From contig CALHBZ010000265.1 in assembly GCA_937930605.1 (NCBI GenBank), positions 1 to 6,172 of the forward strand: a stretch of DNA of 6,172 nt. The letters run 5' to 3'. The DNA is from Streptococcus oralis. GTDB lineage: Bacteria > Bacillota > Bacilli > Lactobacillales > Streptococcaceae. This document shows, piece after piece, positions 1-5,475 of the stretch; within the stretch, counting starts at the first letter, position 1; the number at the start of each line of letters is the position of its first letter. Both the position numbers and the translations under genes were made by a program. The notes beneath the pieces are model-generated. The model saw only the letters and a program-made list of their open reading frames with translations. It was not told the DNA's origin and ran no database searches.

Positions 1-583
1 GGGCTGGTGTCATGATGTCTTCGATGATTTGCCCCAGTTGCAATTCTCCCAGAATGCCTCGCGTCTTGGTTCCTGAGAGAACCTTGTTGAGGGCTCCGAC
101 ATCACGGGCAACTGTCTGCATTTCTCCAAGACCTCGATTAACAGACTCCAGTTGTTTGGAAACTGTCTCGAAGGAAGCCTGCAAGCGCGTCTGCAAGGTC
201 TTTTCTAGTTTTTCCTCGACTGTTTGGCGCATTTGTTCTAGACGTTGCTCATTTGATTCTTGTAAGGCTTGGAGACGTTGGTCGGTCTTGTCTCTGGTTT
301 GAAGGAGATTATCCGTCATTTCTTGACGGACTTGAGTTAGGCCTTGGTGCAACTCCATTCGGACCTCCTGCAAGCGGTCGCTGACAGCTACTTCCAGATC
401 TTTTTGGTCTAACAGGCTGGCTTGTCTGGCTTGTTCAAAGCGATAATCCAGTTGATCTGAAAGATTGTCTGCCTGATCCTCCAAGCTCTTGCTTAGGTGT
501 TTTTCCTGCTTATCCTGCCTTTGCCAAATGAGAAAGAGCCCAAGAAGATTAGCAACTAATAAAATAACAAGTAAAATCTCCAT
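1..583 (-). CDS. rmuC: RmuC family protein, N-terminal part (cut by left edge)
   Basis: RmuC proteins are linked to limiting DNA inversions and rearrangements and carry a nuclease-like C-terminal domain, which is outside this window. Reading from the ATG at 583, the first 194 codons are visible, roughly the N-terminal half of a protein I expect to exceed 400 residues. Residues 1-20 are a hydrophobic membrane anchor (MEILLVILLVANLLGLFLIW). Residues about 21-150 are rich in Q, E, L, R and K with heptad-like spacing, a long coiled coil. The segment ALNKVLSGTKTRGILGELQ with GQIIEDI after it, at about 165-190, is the conserved opening of the RmuC domain. The start follows the thiN stop with a single base between them (TAG-G-ATG). 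A clear Shine-Dalgarno, AGGAG at 589-593, lies inside the last thiN codons, so translation is probably coupled. Nothing in the visible part looks broken. Family confidence is high; the cellular role is from the family only. Confidence 0.93.
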   Translation of the reverse strand, partial: MEILLVILLVANLLGLFLIWQRQDKQEKHLSKSLEDQADNLSDQLDYRFEQARQASLLDQKDLEVAVSDRLQEVRMELHQGLTQVRQEMTDNLLQTRDKTDQRLQALQESNEQRLEQMRQTVEEKLEKTLQTRLQASFETVSKQLESVNRGLGEMQTVARDVGALNKVLSGTKTRGILGELQLGQIIEDIMTPA

Positions 584-584
584 C

Positions 585-1247
585 CTATCTCCTGTCCTTG
601 CTATGCAGCACGACTACATAGCCATCTGGGCAAGTTACCAAAACTTCCCTATCTATATATTCGTTAGAAGCGTACACTTTTTTAAAGAAAAAATTTTCCT
701 CTGTCAACTCATACTTGGCACCGAGAATGGTCAACTGGCTATCCCGAACCGGCATAAAGGCTAGATAGTCGTAGTCCGAACGTGGTTGAAGCTGGCTGGT
801 CCCTTCTGGACAATAGGCAAGCAAGTTTTGTCCATCTTCAATTTCTATTTGGCGCATATAGGGCGCCAACTTGGGATTGCTAGGTAAAAAGACATTGGCC
901 AGCATGTGGTCGATGCGACCACCAAGAGCACCAAAAATAGTAACCTGAGCTTGAGGATTTTGCTCAAAGATGGTTAAGAGAGCCAATTCCAGATCTGTAT
1001 CATCCTTTTCTGGCTGGGCTTGAACAAAATGCTGGGCACCTTTTTGAATCACCTGACGTTCTTCTGCAGTCACAGAATCAAAATCTCCAACGGCTAGAGC
1101 GAGAGGCAGATCTTCTTCTAAGACCCAGAGCGATCCTCGATCCACACCGACAAAGCAATCAAAATCCGTCCGATAATGACCACGGTCTCCGCCTGCAAAA
1201 ACTGCAACCCTAGTCCAGTTGTTTTCTGAGAGCTTGCACTCGTTCAT
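585..1247 (-). CDS. thiN: Thiamine pyrophosphokinase ThiN
   Basis: ThiN transfers pyrophosphate from ATP to thiamine, giving thiamine pyrophosphate, the cofactor of transketolase and pyruvate dehydrogenase, in the cytosol. The 220-residue product shows the family motifs: GDFDS at 54-58, KDDTD at 81-85 (acidic residues for Mg-ATP) and GALGGRIDH at 106-114, followed by the C-terminal thiamine-binding domain. I chose the ATG at 1247 because AAGGGAG lies six bases upstream (1254-1260). In-frame ATGs at 1253 and 1268 lack such spacing. No ATG, GTG or TTG follows in frame before the conserved core, which begins TRVAVFAGG at residue 12, so the coding region must start inside rpe and overlap it by 38 bases. 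The last codons carry the rmuC ribosome binding site. Pairing with rpe is metabolically tidy, since the pentose pathway contains the TPP-dependent transketolase, but that link is inference. Confidence 0.95.
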   Translation of the reverse strand: MNECKLSENNWTRVAVFAGGDRGHYRTDFDCFVGVDRGSLWVLEEDLPLALAVGDFDSVTAEERQVIQKGAQHFVQAQPEKDDTDLELALLTIFEQNPQAQVTIFGALGGRIDHMLANVFLPSNPKLAPYMRQIEIEDGQNLLAYCPEGTSQLQPRSDYDYLAFMPVRDSQLTILGAKYELTEENFFFKKVYASNEYIDREVLVTCPDGYVVVLHSKDRR

Positions 1248-1866
1248 TGACATCTCCCTTAAAGACATAAGACCCTGCTACAAAAACGGTCGCACCAGCT
1301 TCTTTGGCTTGAGCAATAGTTTGGTCATCAATTCCACCATCCACTTCGATTTCAAAGTTCAAACCTTTTTCCTCACGAAGGGCAACCAACTCACGAATCT
1401 TATCCATGGTCTCTGGTAGAAAGGCTTGCCCACCGAAACCAGGATTCACTGTCATGACCAAAACTTGATCAACTAGATGAAGTACGTGCTTAATCGCTTC
1501 AACCGGCGTACCAGGATTGATGACGACTGAGGGCTTCACTCCCAAAGAACGAATCTTTTGAAGAGCACCATGAATATGAGGCGTTGCTTCCACATGGATA
1601 CTGATGATATCTGCACCTGCACGCGCAAAGTCTTCTAAATGATGCTCAGGATTAGACACCATCAAGTGGCAGTCAAAGACCATCTTGCTATGGGGGCGAA
1701 GGCTTTCGACTACACCTGCACCAAAGCTGATTTGTGGTACAAAGTGACCATCCATGATATCGATATGGGCATACTCTGCCCCAGTTGCTTCTAGGCGTTT
1801 GATTTCACGTTCAAAGTTGGCATAATCTGCTGCCAGAATTGACGGAGCAATCTTGTATTGAGACAT
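1210..1866 (-). CDS. rpe: Ribulose-phosphate 3-epimerase
   Basis: Rpe interconverts D-ribulose 5-phosphate and D-xylulose 5-phosphate in the non-oxidative pentose phosphate pathway, in the cytosol. The 218-residue protein is a complete TIM barrel of normal family length. It shows IAPSILAAD at 6-14, the metal-binding HID (H34, D36) in HIDIMDGHFVP, H67 in DCHLMV, the phosphate loop NPGFGGQ at 141-147, and the catalytic aspartate D176 in EVDGGI. The frame stays open upstream to an ATG at 1974, but the true start is the ATG at 1866: AAGGAG sits six bases before it (1873-1878) and MSQYKIAPSIL is the usual N-terminus. The upstream extension would lie inside rsgA. The rsgA stop TAA overlaps the first bases of this ribosome binding site (TAAGGAG), and thiN begins 38 bases before the rpe stop, so the three genes are tightly linked. 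Confidence 0.98.
   Translation of the reverse strand: MSQYKIAPSILAADYANFEREIKRLEATGAEYAHIDIMDGHFVPQISFGAGVVESLRPHSKMVFDCHLMVSNPEHHLEDFARAGADIISIHVEATPHIHGALQKIRSLGVKPSVVINPGTPVEAIKHVLHLVDQVLVMTVNPGFGGQAFLPETMDKIRELVALREEKGLNFEIEVDGGIDDQTIAQAKEAGATVFVAGSYVFKGDVNERVQALRKQLD
1254..1260 (-). promoter_or_regulatory. Ribosome binding site fixing the thiN start
   Basis: AAGGGAG ends six bases before the ATG at 1247. It is made of rpe codons for Lys-Gly-Asp, so thiN initiates inside rpe. Confidence 0.75.
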
Positions 1867-1872
1867 AGGTTT

Positions 1873-1878
1873 CTCCTT
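1873..1878 (-). promoter_or_regulatory. Ribosome binding site fixing the rpe start
   Basis: AAGGAG lies six bases before the ATG at 1866 and overlaps the rsgA stop codon (TAAGGAG). It rules out the long upstream extension of the rpe frame. Confidence 0.85.
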
Positions 1879-2755
1879 ATTTTGGAATTTTTTTGCTGAC
1901 TTTTTTGTAGGTTTCTCTGCGATTTTCAATTTCACTGAGGAATTGGAGATAGTTGTCAAAACGGAAGTTGGCAATAATACCTTCCTCTACTGCTGGCTTG
2001 ACTGCACAAGACGGTTCATGGGTATGGGTACAGGTACGGAATTTACAGTCTCGACTGACAGTGGCAATCTCTGGAAAGGCCTGATTGAGGTCTTCAGCCG
2101 TTGTCACTTCATAATCCAGAGATGAAAATCCTGGCGTGTCTGCGATTTTACCACCATTGAGATTGTAAAAACTGACTGCACGAGTGGTATGGCGCCCGCG
2201 ACCCAGACTATCTGAGATTTCTCCTGTTTCTAGATTGAGATTCGGTGCGATTTTATTAAGAAGGGTTGACTTACCAACACCTGTCTGCCCCATAAAGACC
2301 GTAACCTTACCTGTTAACAAGGGCAGGAGCTCTTCCTTACTAGTCACAAAGTCGTAACCAATGGCACGATAGGTTTGTTGGTAAAAACTTAATTCTTCCC
2401 TATCTTCTAGCAAATCCATTTTAGAAATATAAACGATGGGATGAATACCCTTGTGCTCCAAAAGAACCAAGAAGCGATCCAACAAATTGCTGTTGAAGTC
2501 CGGTTCCTTGACCGACATGATAACCACGGCTTGGTCAATATTGACAATGGGCGGGCGAACCAGACTATTTTTTCGTTCCTGGATTTTCAAAATATAGCCT
2601 TCTGAGTTCTCTTCCGCAGAAAAGTCTACCCAATCCCCGACGTAGGGTGTATGACCTTTTTTACGGAAATTTCCGCGCGCACGCGTCTGGTAAACTTGAT
2701 CCTCACTCTCCACATAGTAGAAGCCCGCCAAGGCTTTAATGATTTGTCCCTGCAT
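1877..2755 (-). CDS. rsgA: Ribosome small-subunit biogenesis GTPase RsgA
   Basis: RsgA is a circularly permuted GTPase that binds the 30S subunit late in assembly, checks the decoding centre and leaves on GTP hydrolysis. The 292-residue protein has an N-terminal OB-fold (about 1-70, GDWVDF at 40-45). The G motifs come in permuted order: G4 as SKMD at 111-114, the P-loop GQTGVGKS at 156-163, switch I with LGRGRHTTR at 184-192, and G3 as DTPG at 206-209. The zinc finger follows, with C237, C242, H244 and C250 (C-x4-C-x-H-x5-C). All key residues are present. The ATG at 2755 is one base after the rsmA stop (TAG-G-ATG), with AAGGA seven bases upstream inside the last rsmA codons. Frame extension to 2782 would need an ATG within rsmA and is less likely. 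The order rsmA-rsgA links two steps of 30S maturation. Confidence 0.98.
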   Translation of the reverse strand: MQGQIIKALAGFYYVESEDQVYQTRARGNFRKKGHTPYVGDWVDFSAEENSEGYILKIQERKNSLVRPPIVNIDQAVVIMSVKEPDFNSNLLDRFLVLLEHKGIHPIVYISKMDLLEDREELSFYQQTYRAIGYDFVTSKEELLPLLTGKVTVFMGQTGVGKSTLLNKIAPNLNLETGEISDSLGRGRHTTRAVSFYNLNGGKIADTPGFSSLDYEVTTAEDLNQAFPEIATVSRDCKFRTCTHTHEPSCAVKPAVEEGIIANFRFDNYLQFLSEIENRRETYKKVSKKIPK

Positions 2756-2756
2756 C

Positions 2757-3629
2757 CTAGAGTCCTTGTCCTTTAAGTGCATCTGCTAGGCGAGCAAATT
2801 CTGCCAAGCTGAGAGCTTCTCCACGTACACTCGGTGACAAACCTGCTTGAACCAAAGCCTTGGTCAGCTTGTCCTTGACTTCTTCAGCCTTGCCAAAGTA
2901 ACCTGTCAGGTTATTCCACAAGGTCTTGCGACGATGAGTGAAACTAGCCTTGGAAACCTTAAAGAAGAAGCTCTCGTCTTCCACTGCTACAGCTGGTTCT
3001 GGACGGCGCACCATTTTCAGGATAGCCGAGTCCACGTTTGGCGCTGGCACAAAGACCGTACGAGGCACGATAAAGGCAACCTTAGCAGTCATGTAATACT
3101 GCACAGCAATAGACAAACTACCGTAGGCCTTAGTATTTGGCTGTGCTGAGATGCGATCCGCTACTTCTTTCTGCATCATGACGACAAACTCACTAAAAGG
3201 AATGCCACTCTCGATCAAGTGCATGAGAATAGGCGTCGTAATGTAGTATGGCAAGTTGGCTACTACCTTGATTGGTAGTTCAGGATTTTTGAAATTCTGG
3301 ATATACTGCGCCAAGTCAACCTTAAGAATGTCCTCGTTTACTACAGTAACATTGTCAAAATCACGTAAAGTATCTGCTAAAATTGGCACCAAACGGTGGT
3401 CAATCTCAAAAGCCATAACTTCTGCCGCACGCTCAGCCAAAAACTCCGTCAAGGCACCAATTCCTGGGCCAATTTCGATGACATTGACCTGGTCATCAAT
3501 CTCAGCCGTATCCACGATTTTTTGAAGGATATTGGTATCCGTCAGGAAATTTTGCCCGAAGGATTTTTTAAAGGTAAATCCGTGACGCTCCAGCACTGCC
3601 TTGGTCACGCTATAATCTGCAATTCTCAT
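2757..3629 (-). CDS. rsmA: 16S rRNA dimethyladenosine transferase RsmA (KsgA)
   Basis: RsmA dimethylates two adjacent adenosines in the 3'-end hairpin of 16S rRNA (A1518 and A1519 in E. coli numbering) using S-adenosylmethionine. Loss of it gives kasugamycin resistance in known cases. The 290-residue protein is full length. It shows KKSFGQNFL at 21-29, the SAM-binding motif [10 protein letters not shown] at 52-61, the acidic ribose-binding residue E75, the catalytic motif IV NLPYY at 125-129, and the C-terminal helical domain with [12 protein letters not shown] at about 210-221. The start at 3629 gives the expected N-terminus, but the ribosome binding site is only modest (AAAAGAG before AATAG-ATG). 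The leader from 3630 to 3646 and the ATG are duplicated at 4504-4523, upstream of the 237-residue gene. The 19-base gap to that gene and the one-base gap to rsgA suggest cotranscription. Confidence 0.98.
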   Translation of the reverse strand: MRIADYSVTKAVLERHGFTFKKSFGQNFLTDTNILQKIVDTAEIDDQVNVIEIGPGIGALTEFLAERAAEVMAFEIDHRLVPILADTLRDFDNVTVVNEDILKVDLAQYIQNFKNPELPIKVVANLPYYITTPILMHLIESGIPFSEFVVMMQKEVADRISAQPNTKAYGSLSIAVQYYMTAKVAFIVPRTVFVPAPNVDSAILKMVRRPEPAVAVEDESFFFKVSKASFTHRRKTLWNNLTGYFGKAEEVKDKLTKALVQAGLSPSVRGEALSLAEFARLADALKGQGL

Positions 3630-3646
3630 CTATTCTCTTTTCTAAT
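3627..3646 (-). repeat. Direct repeat copy 1: rsmA leader and start codon
   Basis: ATTAGAAAAGAGAATAGATG covers the rsmA leader and its ATG. It matches 4504-4523 at 19 of 20 bases (ATAGATG here, ATAAATG there). Similarity ends abruptly on both sides. This copy is the functional rsmA start. Confidence 0.85.
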
Positions 3647-3648
3647 TA

Positions 3649-4362
3649 TTAGCTAAAAATAATATATAGAAGCCACACAATTCCTAGTACCAACAAAATC
3701 CAAAATACAAAAAGAACACGATGTTTGTTCCCTTTTGAATCAGCTCCAGTCATATCAAGTGCTTTTTTATTTTCTTGGGAATCCATTTTCTTCAACTCAT
3801 CATGATAGGCAACCGAATCTAGAATATTATCTTCTGGCAATAATTCTGAAGCATAATAATCAGGAAAACCCATAGCAAGACCAATTAAGTTCTTTTCTGT
3901 CAAAGAAAAATCTAAATCTTTAGGTTGATTTCCCCGAATAGCTCGTATGTTTTTTAACAGTTTATCAGAAACAACAGACACTTGGTCCATAAAAACAACA
4001 TCTAAAAGATCAAATCCAAGCACATCACCGTCTTTTACGTTTGCAAGAATATAACGAACAAAGGCATCATATAGTTGCACGGATTGCGGGACATTTTCTT
4101 CTAAAAAAGACCGATTTTGGAGGGCATTTTGCTGGAATTTTTCAATAGAAAGTAAGATATCTACATTCTGCTCTTGGTAAAACTTTTCTGCTTCCTCTTC
4201 ATCTTCTTCGAGTTTTTCTGCTGTTTCCCAGAGAGCAATAGGAGCTTTTAAATCTTCTTCATCCCAAAACAATTGCCAAAAATAAGGTATTGTGTAAATT
4301 CCCTCTGTTAGAATACGGGCTTCATCTCCGTTTTTTAAGTAAATATAACTTCTATTTGCCAT
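3649..4362 (-). CDS. Unknown 237-residue protein with C-terminal membrane anchor
   Basis: I do not recognise a characterised function. The protein starts MANRSYIYLKNGDEARI, has an acidic stretch at about 50-63 (EKLEEDEEEAEKFYQEQN), a mixed soluble region, a charged linker, and a single hydrophobic segment at about 216-236 (VLFVFWILLVLGIVWLLYII) ending in FS. There is no signal peptide, so it should be tail-anchored with its bulk in the cytosol. From memory, uncharacterised proteins beginning MANRSYLY exist in several bacteria (possibly DUF7822), but I could not verify this. The start at 4362 is preferred over 4380 because AAAGGA (4369-4374) is well placed for it and the other ATG has no site. 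The DNA is more AT-rich than its neighbours: 3661-3720 has 19 G/C of 60, against 31 of 60 at 2821-2880 in rsmA. This, and the relics around it, suggest acquisition by transfer. A role in defence or competition is possible but unsupported. Confidence 0.88.
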   Translation of the reverse strand: MANRSYIYLKNGDEARILTEGIYTIPYFWQLFWDEEDLKAPIALWETAEKLEEDEEEAEKFYQEQNVDILLSIEKFQQNALQNRSFLEENVPQSVQLYDAFVRYILANVKDGDVLGFDLLDVVFMDQVSVVSDKLLKNIRAIRGNQPKDLDFSLTEKNLIGLAMGFPDYYASELLPEDNILDSVAYHDELKKMDSQENKKALDMTGADSKGNKHRVLFVFWILLVLGIVWLLYIIFS

Positions 4363-4368
4363 ATCGTT

Positions 4369-4374
4369 TCCTTT
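4369..4374 (-). promoter_or_regulatory. Ribosome binding site fixing the start of the 237-residue gene
   Basis: AAAGGA ends six bases before the ATG at 4362. The in-frame ATG at 4380 has only TTCATAA upstream and no such site. The first A of the site is the last base of the TGA that closes the RnmV-like relic frame, so in the donor locus the upstream stop codon and this site were probably fused. Confidence 0.75.
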
Positions 4375-4378
4375 CACC

Positions 4379-4406
4379 ATTTTATGAAGGCTTTACCTTC
4401 CGTCAA
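4379..4406 (-). promoter_or_regulatory. Candidate promoter for the 237-residue gene, with dyad in its spacer
   Basis: TTGACG (4401-4406, five of six to the -35 consensus) and TAAAAT (4379-4384, five of six to the -10) are separated by 16 bases. The spacer is almost filled by the perfect inverted repeat GAAGG-TAAAG-CCTTC (4386-4400). A start point about 4372 would leave a leader of only about ten bases that still holds AGGA. It lies within the rnmV relic, so it may be fortuitous. Confidence 0.35.
4386..4400 (-). repeat. Inverted repeat, 5-base arms
   Basis: GAAGG and CCTTC flank TAAAG with perfect complementarity. The element could be a regulator-binding dyad between the candidate -35 and -10, or a small hairpin. 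It is not followed by a T tract, so it is not a terminator. Confidence 0.35.
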
Positions 4407-4413
4407 AGTCACT

Positions 4414-4435
4414 CCAAACAGGGCCAACTGTTTAG
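4414..4435 (-). other. Possible RNA hairpin in the leader of the 237-residue gene
   Basis: On the transcript, CUAAACAG (4435-4428) can pair with CUGUUUGG (4421-4414) over eight pairs, one of them U-G, around the loop UUGGCC. No U tract follows, so it does not look like a terminator. It lies inside the rnmV relic and may be an accident of that coding sequence. Confidence 0.3.
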
Positions 4436-4503
4436 ATCACCTCTTGTTGTCAAAAAGTCAATGCATATTGTTCTAATTTTCATTCATTATCTTTTAAGAA
4501 AAT

Positions 4504-4523
4504 CATTTATTCTCTTTTCTAAT
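4504..4523 (-). repeat. Direct repeat copy 2: duplicated rsmA leader with dead ATG
   Basis: ATTAGAAAAGAGAATAAATG follows the 98-residue gene and contains that gene's stop codon (TAG at 4519-4521). The ATG at 4506 is followed by only seven more codons (MIFLKDNE) before a TGA at 4480-4482, so this copy of the rsmA start is not functional. The two copies are 877 bases apart and bracket the 237-residue gene and its upstream relic, marking the edges of an insertion or tandem stacking. Confidence 0.8.
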
Positions 4524-4815
4524 AGGAACGGCGATATATCCAAACAAATTCATTTCCTCTAGAACTCTGATGAATCAAGTCTTTTAGATAGATACTGGGA
4601 TTCGTCAGTTCTTTTGTTTCTGTATGATAGCTTGTTATTGTCTTTCCACCATGTCGGAGAAGCCACTCTGTATCCAATCTAGGCAGATATCTGTCCTTTT
4701 GAAGAAAACTACAAAGATCCTTAACTGTCATATCCTCCGGGATATCAAGATCCATCTGATGAGAAAAAACATCATCCCCCATGCAGATAGACTCTCTGTC
4801 AACTCGGATTTTCAT
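4519..4815 (-). CDS. Unknown 98-residue soluble protein
   Basis: The product is not one I can name. It starts MKIRVDRESICMGDDVFSHQ, has no signal peptide, membrane segment or metal-binding cluster, and ends NEFVWIYRRSY. The first 45 residues read as strand, strand, then a helix near MTVKDLCSFLQKD, which could be a small beta-grasp-like fold; that is only a guess. From memory, small Firmicutes proteins with an N-terminus like 'RDSVCAGDDV' exist and are uncharacterised, and I could not check a relationship. The start at 4815 is well supported by AAGGAG (4824-4829) eight bases upstream. Length, intact frame and ribosome binding site indicate a real gene. It is the first gene after the only sizeable gap downstream of rnmV, so its promoter may also drive rsmA and beyond. 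Its stop lies in the duplicated rsmA leader, implying it once sat directly upstream of rsmA. Confidence 0.85.
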   Translation of the reverse strand: MKIRVDRESICMGDDVFSHQMDLDIPEDMTVKDLCSFLQKDRYLPRLDTEWLLRHGGKTITSYHTETKELTNPSIYLKDLIHQSSRGNEFVWIYRRSY

Positions 4816-4826
4816 TTTGCTCTCTC

Positions 4827-4855
4827 CTTATAAGTTTCTATTTGAACGCTATCAA
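4827..4855 (-). promoter_or_regulatory. Promoter-like pair overlapping the ribosome binding site of the 98-residue gene
   Basis: TTGATA (4850-4855) and TATAAG (4827-4832) have ideal 17-base spacing and five of six matches each. The -10 overlaps the Shine-Dalgarno, so transcripts starting about 4820 would carry almost no leader and no ribosome binding site for the 98-residue gene. They could still serve the downstream genes. It is listed as an alternative to the extended -10 promoter upstream. Confidence 0.3.
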
Positions 4856-4874
4856 AATAAATCTAAGTACCTCT

Positions 4875-4883
4875 ATTGTAACA
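4875..4883 (-). promoter_or_regulatory. Likely extended -10 promoter upstream of the 98-residue gene
   Basis: TGTTACAAT fits the extended -10 form TGnTAnAAT. The hexamer 17 bases upstream (CCAAAA, 4898-4903) is a poor -35, which is tolerated with an extended -10. A start near 4868 would give a leader of about 53 bases that includes the AAGGAG. It would drive the 98-residue gene and probably the 237-residue gene, rsmA, rsgA, rpe, thiN and rmuC, because no terminator is seen between them. Confidence 0.55.
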
Positions 4884-4908
4884 CATTCCCTTTGTATTTT
4901 TGGGCTAT

Positions 4909-5475
4909 CTAGCTATTATCATAACTTCCCATAGCCTCTTCCACTTCTGCCAAGGTCACACCAAACAACTCTAAACGCTTGAGGAGTTGCTTGCCATTGG
5001 AATAGCCGATGCGGAGCTGTTCGCCCAGATATTCTCGGCGCTTACGACTGTCTGCTCCCGCTAGGAAACCAAGTCGAATCAAGTCACTACGATTAATGTC
5101 AAACTCATTCTCGTTTTCAAATTGCTCTGTCACCTGAGCCAGCGCTGTTTTCAGGTCCTCATAGCTGGCGTGTTCGATCCCCAGAGAACGCCCCTTGGTC
5201 TTGGACTTGGGAGCCGCTTCATACCGTTTGAGAAAGGCATGTTGCACTGTCGGAATGGCTGTCATAATCATGCGACGAATGCGCTCACCGTTAAAGTCAG
5301 GATCTGTAAAGACAATGACTCCATGCAAGTCATGCAGGCGACGAATGCGCTCTATATCCTGGTCATTGATAGCCGATCCTCGTGTCTCATAGGTCTCTAC
5401 GTCAAAGTAATGTTTGAGATTGGCCGTATCATCCCGTCCTTCGACTACGATGACTTGGGAAATTTTTTCTTTCAT
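4909..5475 (-). CDS. rnmV: Ribonuclease M5
   Basis: RNase M5 cuts 5S rRNA precursor to its mature ends in low-GC Gram-positive bacteria, acting on the precursor bound by ribosomal protein L18. The 188-residue protein has an N-terminal Toprim domain: the glutamate E12 in IVVEGRDD and the metal-binding aspartates D58 and D60 in FTDPDFNGERIRR, with GIEHASYEDL further on as is typical. A C-terminal domain follows, ending KRLELFGVTLAEVEEAM. Length is normal. I chose the ATG at 5475, which shares its A with the last base of the tatD TGA (TGATG). A GTG one codon upstream at 5478 is also possible. The ribosome binding site is weak (GGA in the tatD tail), so translation probably depends on coupling to tatD. 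No clear terminator follows the stop. Confidence 0.96.
   Translation of the reverse strand: MKEKISQVIVVEGRDDTANLKHYFDVETYETRGSAINDQDIERIRRLHDLHGVIVFTDPDFNGERIRRMIMTAIPTVQHAFLKRYEAAPKSKTKGRSLGIEHASYEDLKTALAQVTEQFENENEFDINRSDLIRLGFLAGADSRKRREYLGEQLRIGYSNGKQLLKRLELFGVTLAEVEEAMGSYDNS

Larger units (their letters stand above)
4374..4436 (-). pseudogene. Relic of an rnmV-like C-terminus
   Basis: Read on the minus strand from 4436 after an in-frame TGA, this stretch encodes SKQLALFGVTLTE followed by GKAFIKW and a TGA at 4374-4376. The RnmV gene 500 bases upstream encodes LKRLELFGVTLAE at the equivalent place near its C-terminus. Aligned without gaps, plus-strand 4398-4433 and 4945-4980 agree at 25 of 36 bases, and at 19 of the first 23, where the differences are a synonymous third base of Gly, Thr and Val-adjacent codons and one Ala/Thr codon. 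That pattern fits a diverged copy once under coding constraint, not a recent duplication. The last codons differ from RnmV. No start or upstream body remains, so this is a fragment. It is probably the 3' end of a donor rnmV carried along with the 237-residue gene. A chance match is possible but unlikely, given that rnmV is the adjacent gene. Confidence 0.6.
4363..4518 (-). other. Intergenic scar between the two unknown genes
   Basis: This 156-base gap is long for the locus, where other downstream gaps are 1 to 19 bases. In transcription order it holds most of the dead rsmA leader copy, about 65 AT-rich bases I cannot assign (roughly 4440-4503), and the rnmV-like relic with its candidate promoter and inverted repeats. 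It contains no gene I would defend. Confidence 0.6.

Noticed and set aside
12..302. A 96-codon plus-strand open frame opposite rmuC.
   Set aside because: Its Ser/Arg/Cys-rich composition is typical of the complement of a coiled-coil gene. The minus strand carries clear RmuC.
1867..1974. An N-terminal extension of Rpe from an ATG at 1974.
   Set aside because: It would overlap rsgA by about 100 bases, has a Lys/Ser/Thr-rich sequence unlike the family, and the ATG at 1866 has a strong ribosome binding site.
4440..4465. TTGACT and TTGACA on the minus strand as -35 boxes for the 237-residue gene.
   Set aside because: Neither has an acceptable -10 hexamer at 16 to 18 bases.
4409..4483. A 24-codon minus-strand frame beginning MKIRTICIDF, whose first four residues equal the start of the 98-residue protein.
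   Set aside because: Only four residues match, with no ribosome binding site, and the rest does not align without a large gap. A relic of a second copy of the 98-residue gene is possible but too weak to claim.
3649..4523. An insertion sequence or integrase-driven element covering the 877-base unit.
   Set aside because: There is no transposase, terminal inverted repeat or integrase. The flanking repeats are pieces of the local genes, which fits homologous recombination instead.
4841..4854. A cre-like sequence, TGATAGCGTTCAAA, between the likely promoter and the 98-residue gene.
   Set aside because: The core AGCGTT fits, but three defined positions of the catabolite-control consensus do not, and the dyad is only five bases per arm.
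4890..4920. A possible terminator just after rnmV.
   Set aside because: The GC-poor stretch offers no stable stem and no T tract downstream on the minus strand, so read-through from tatD-rnmV remains likely.
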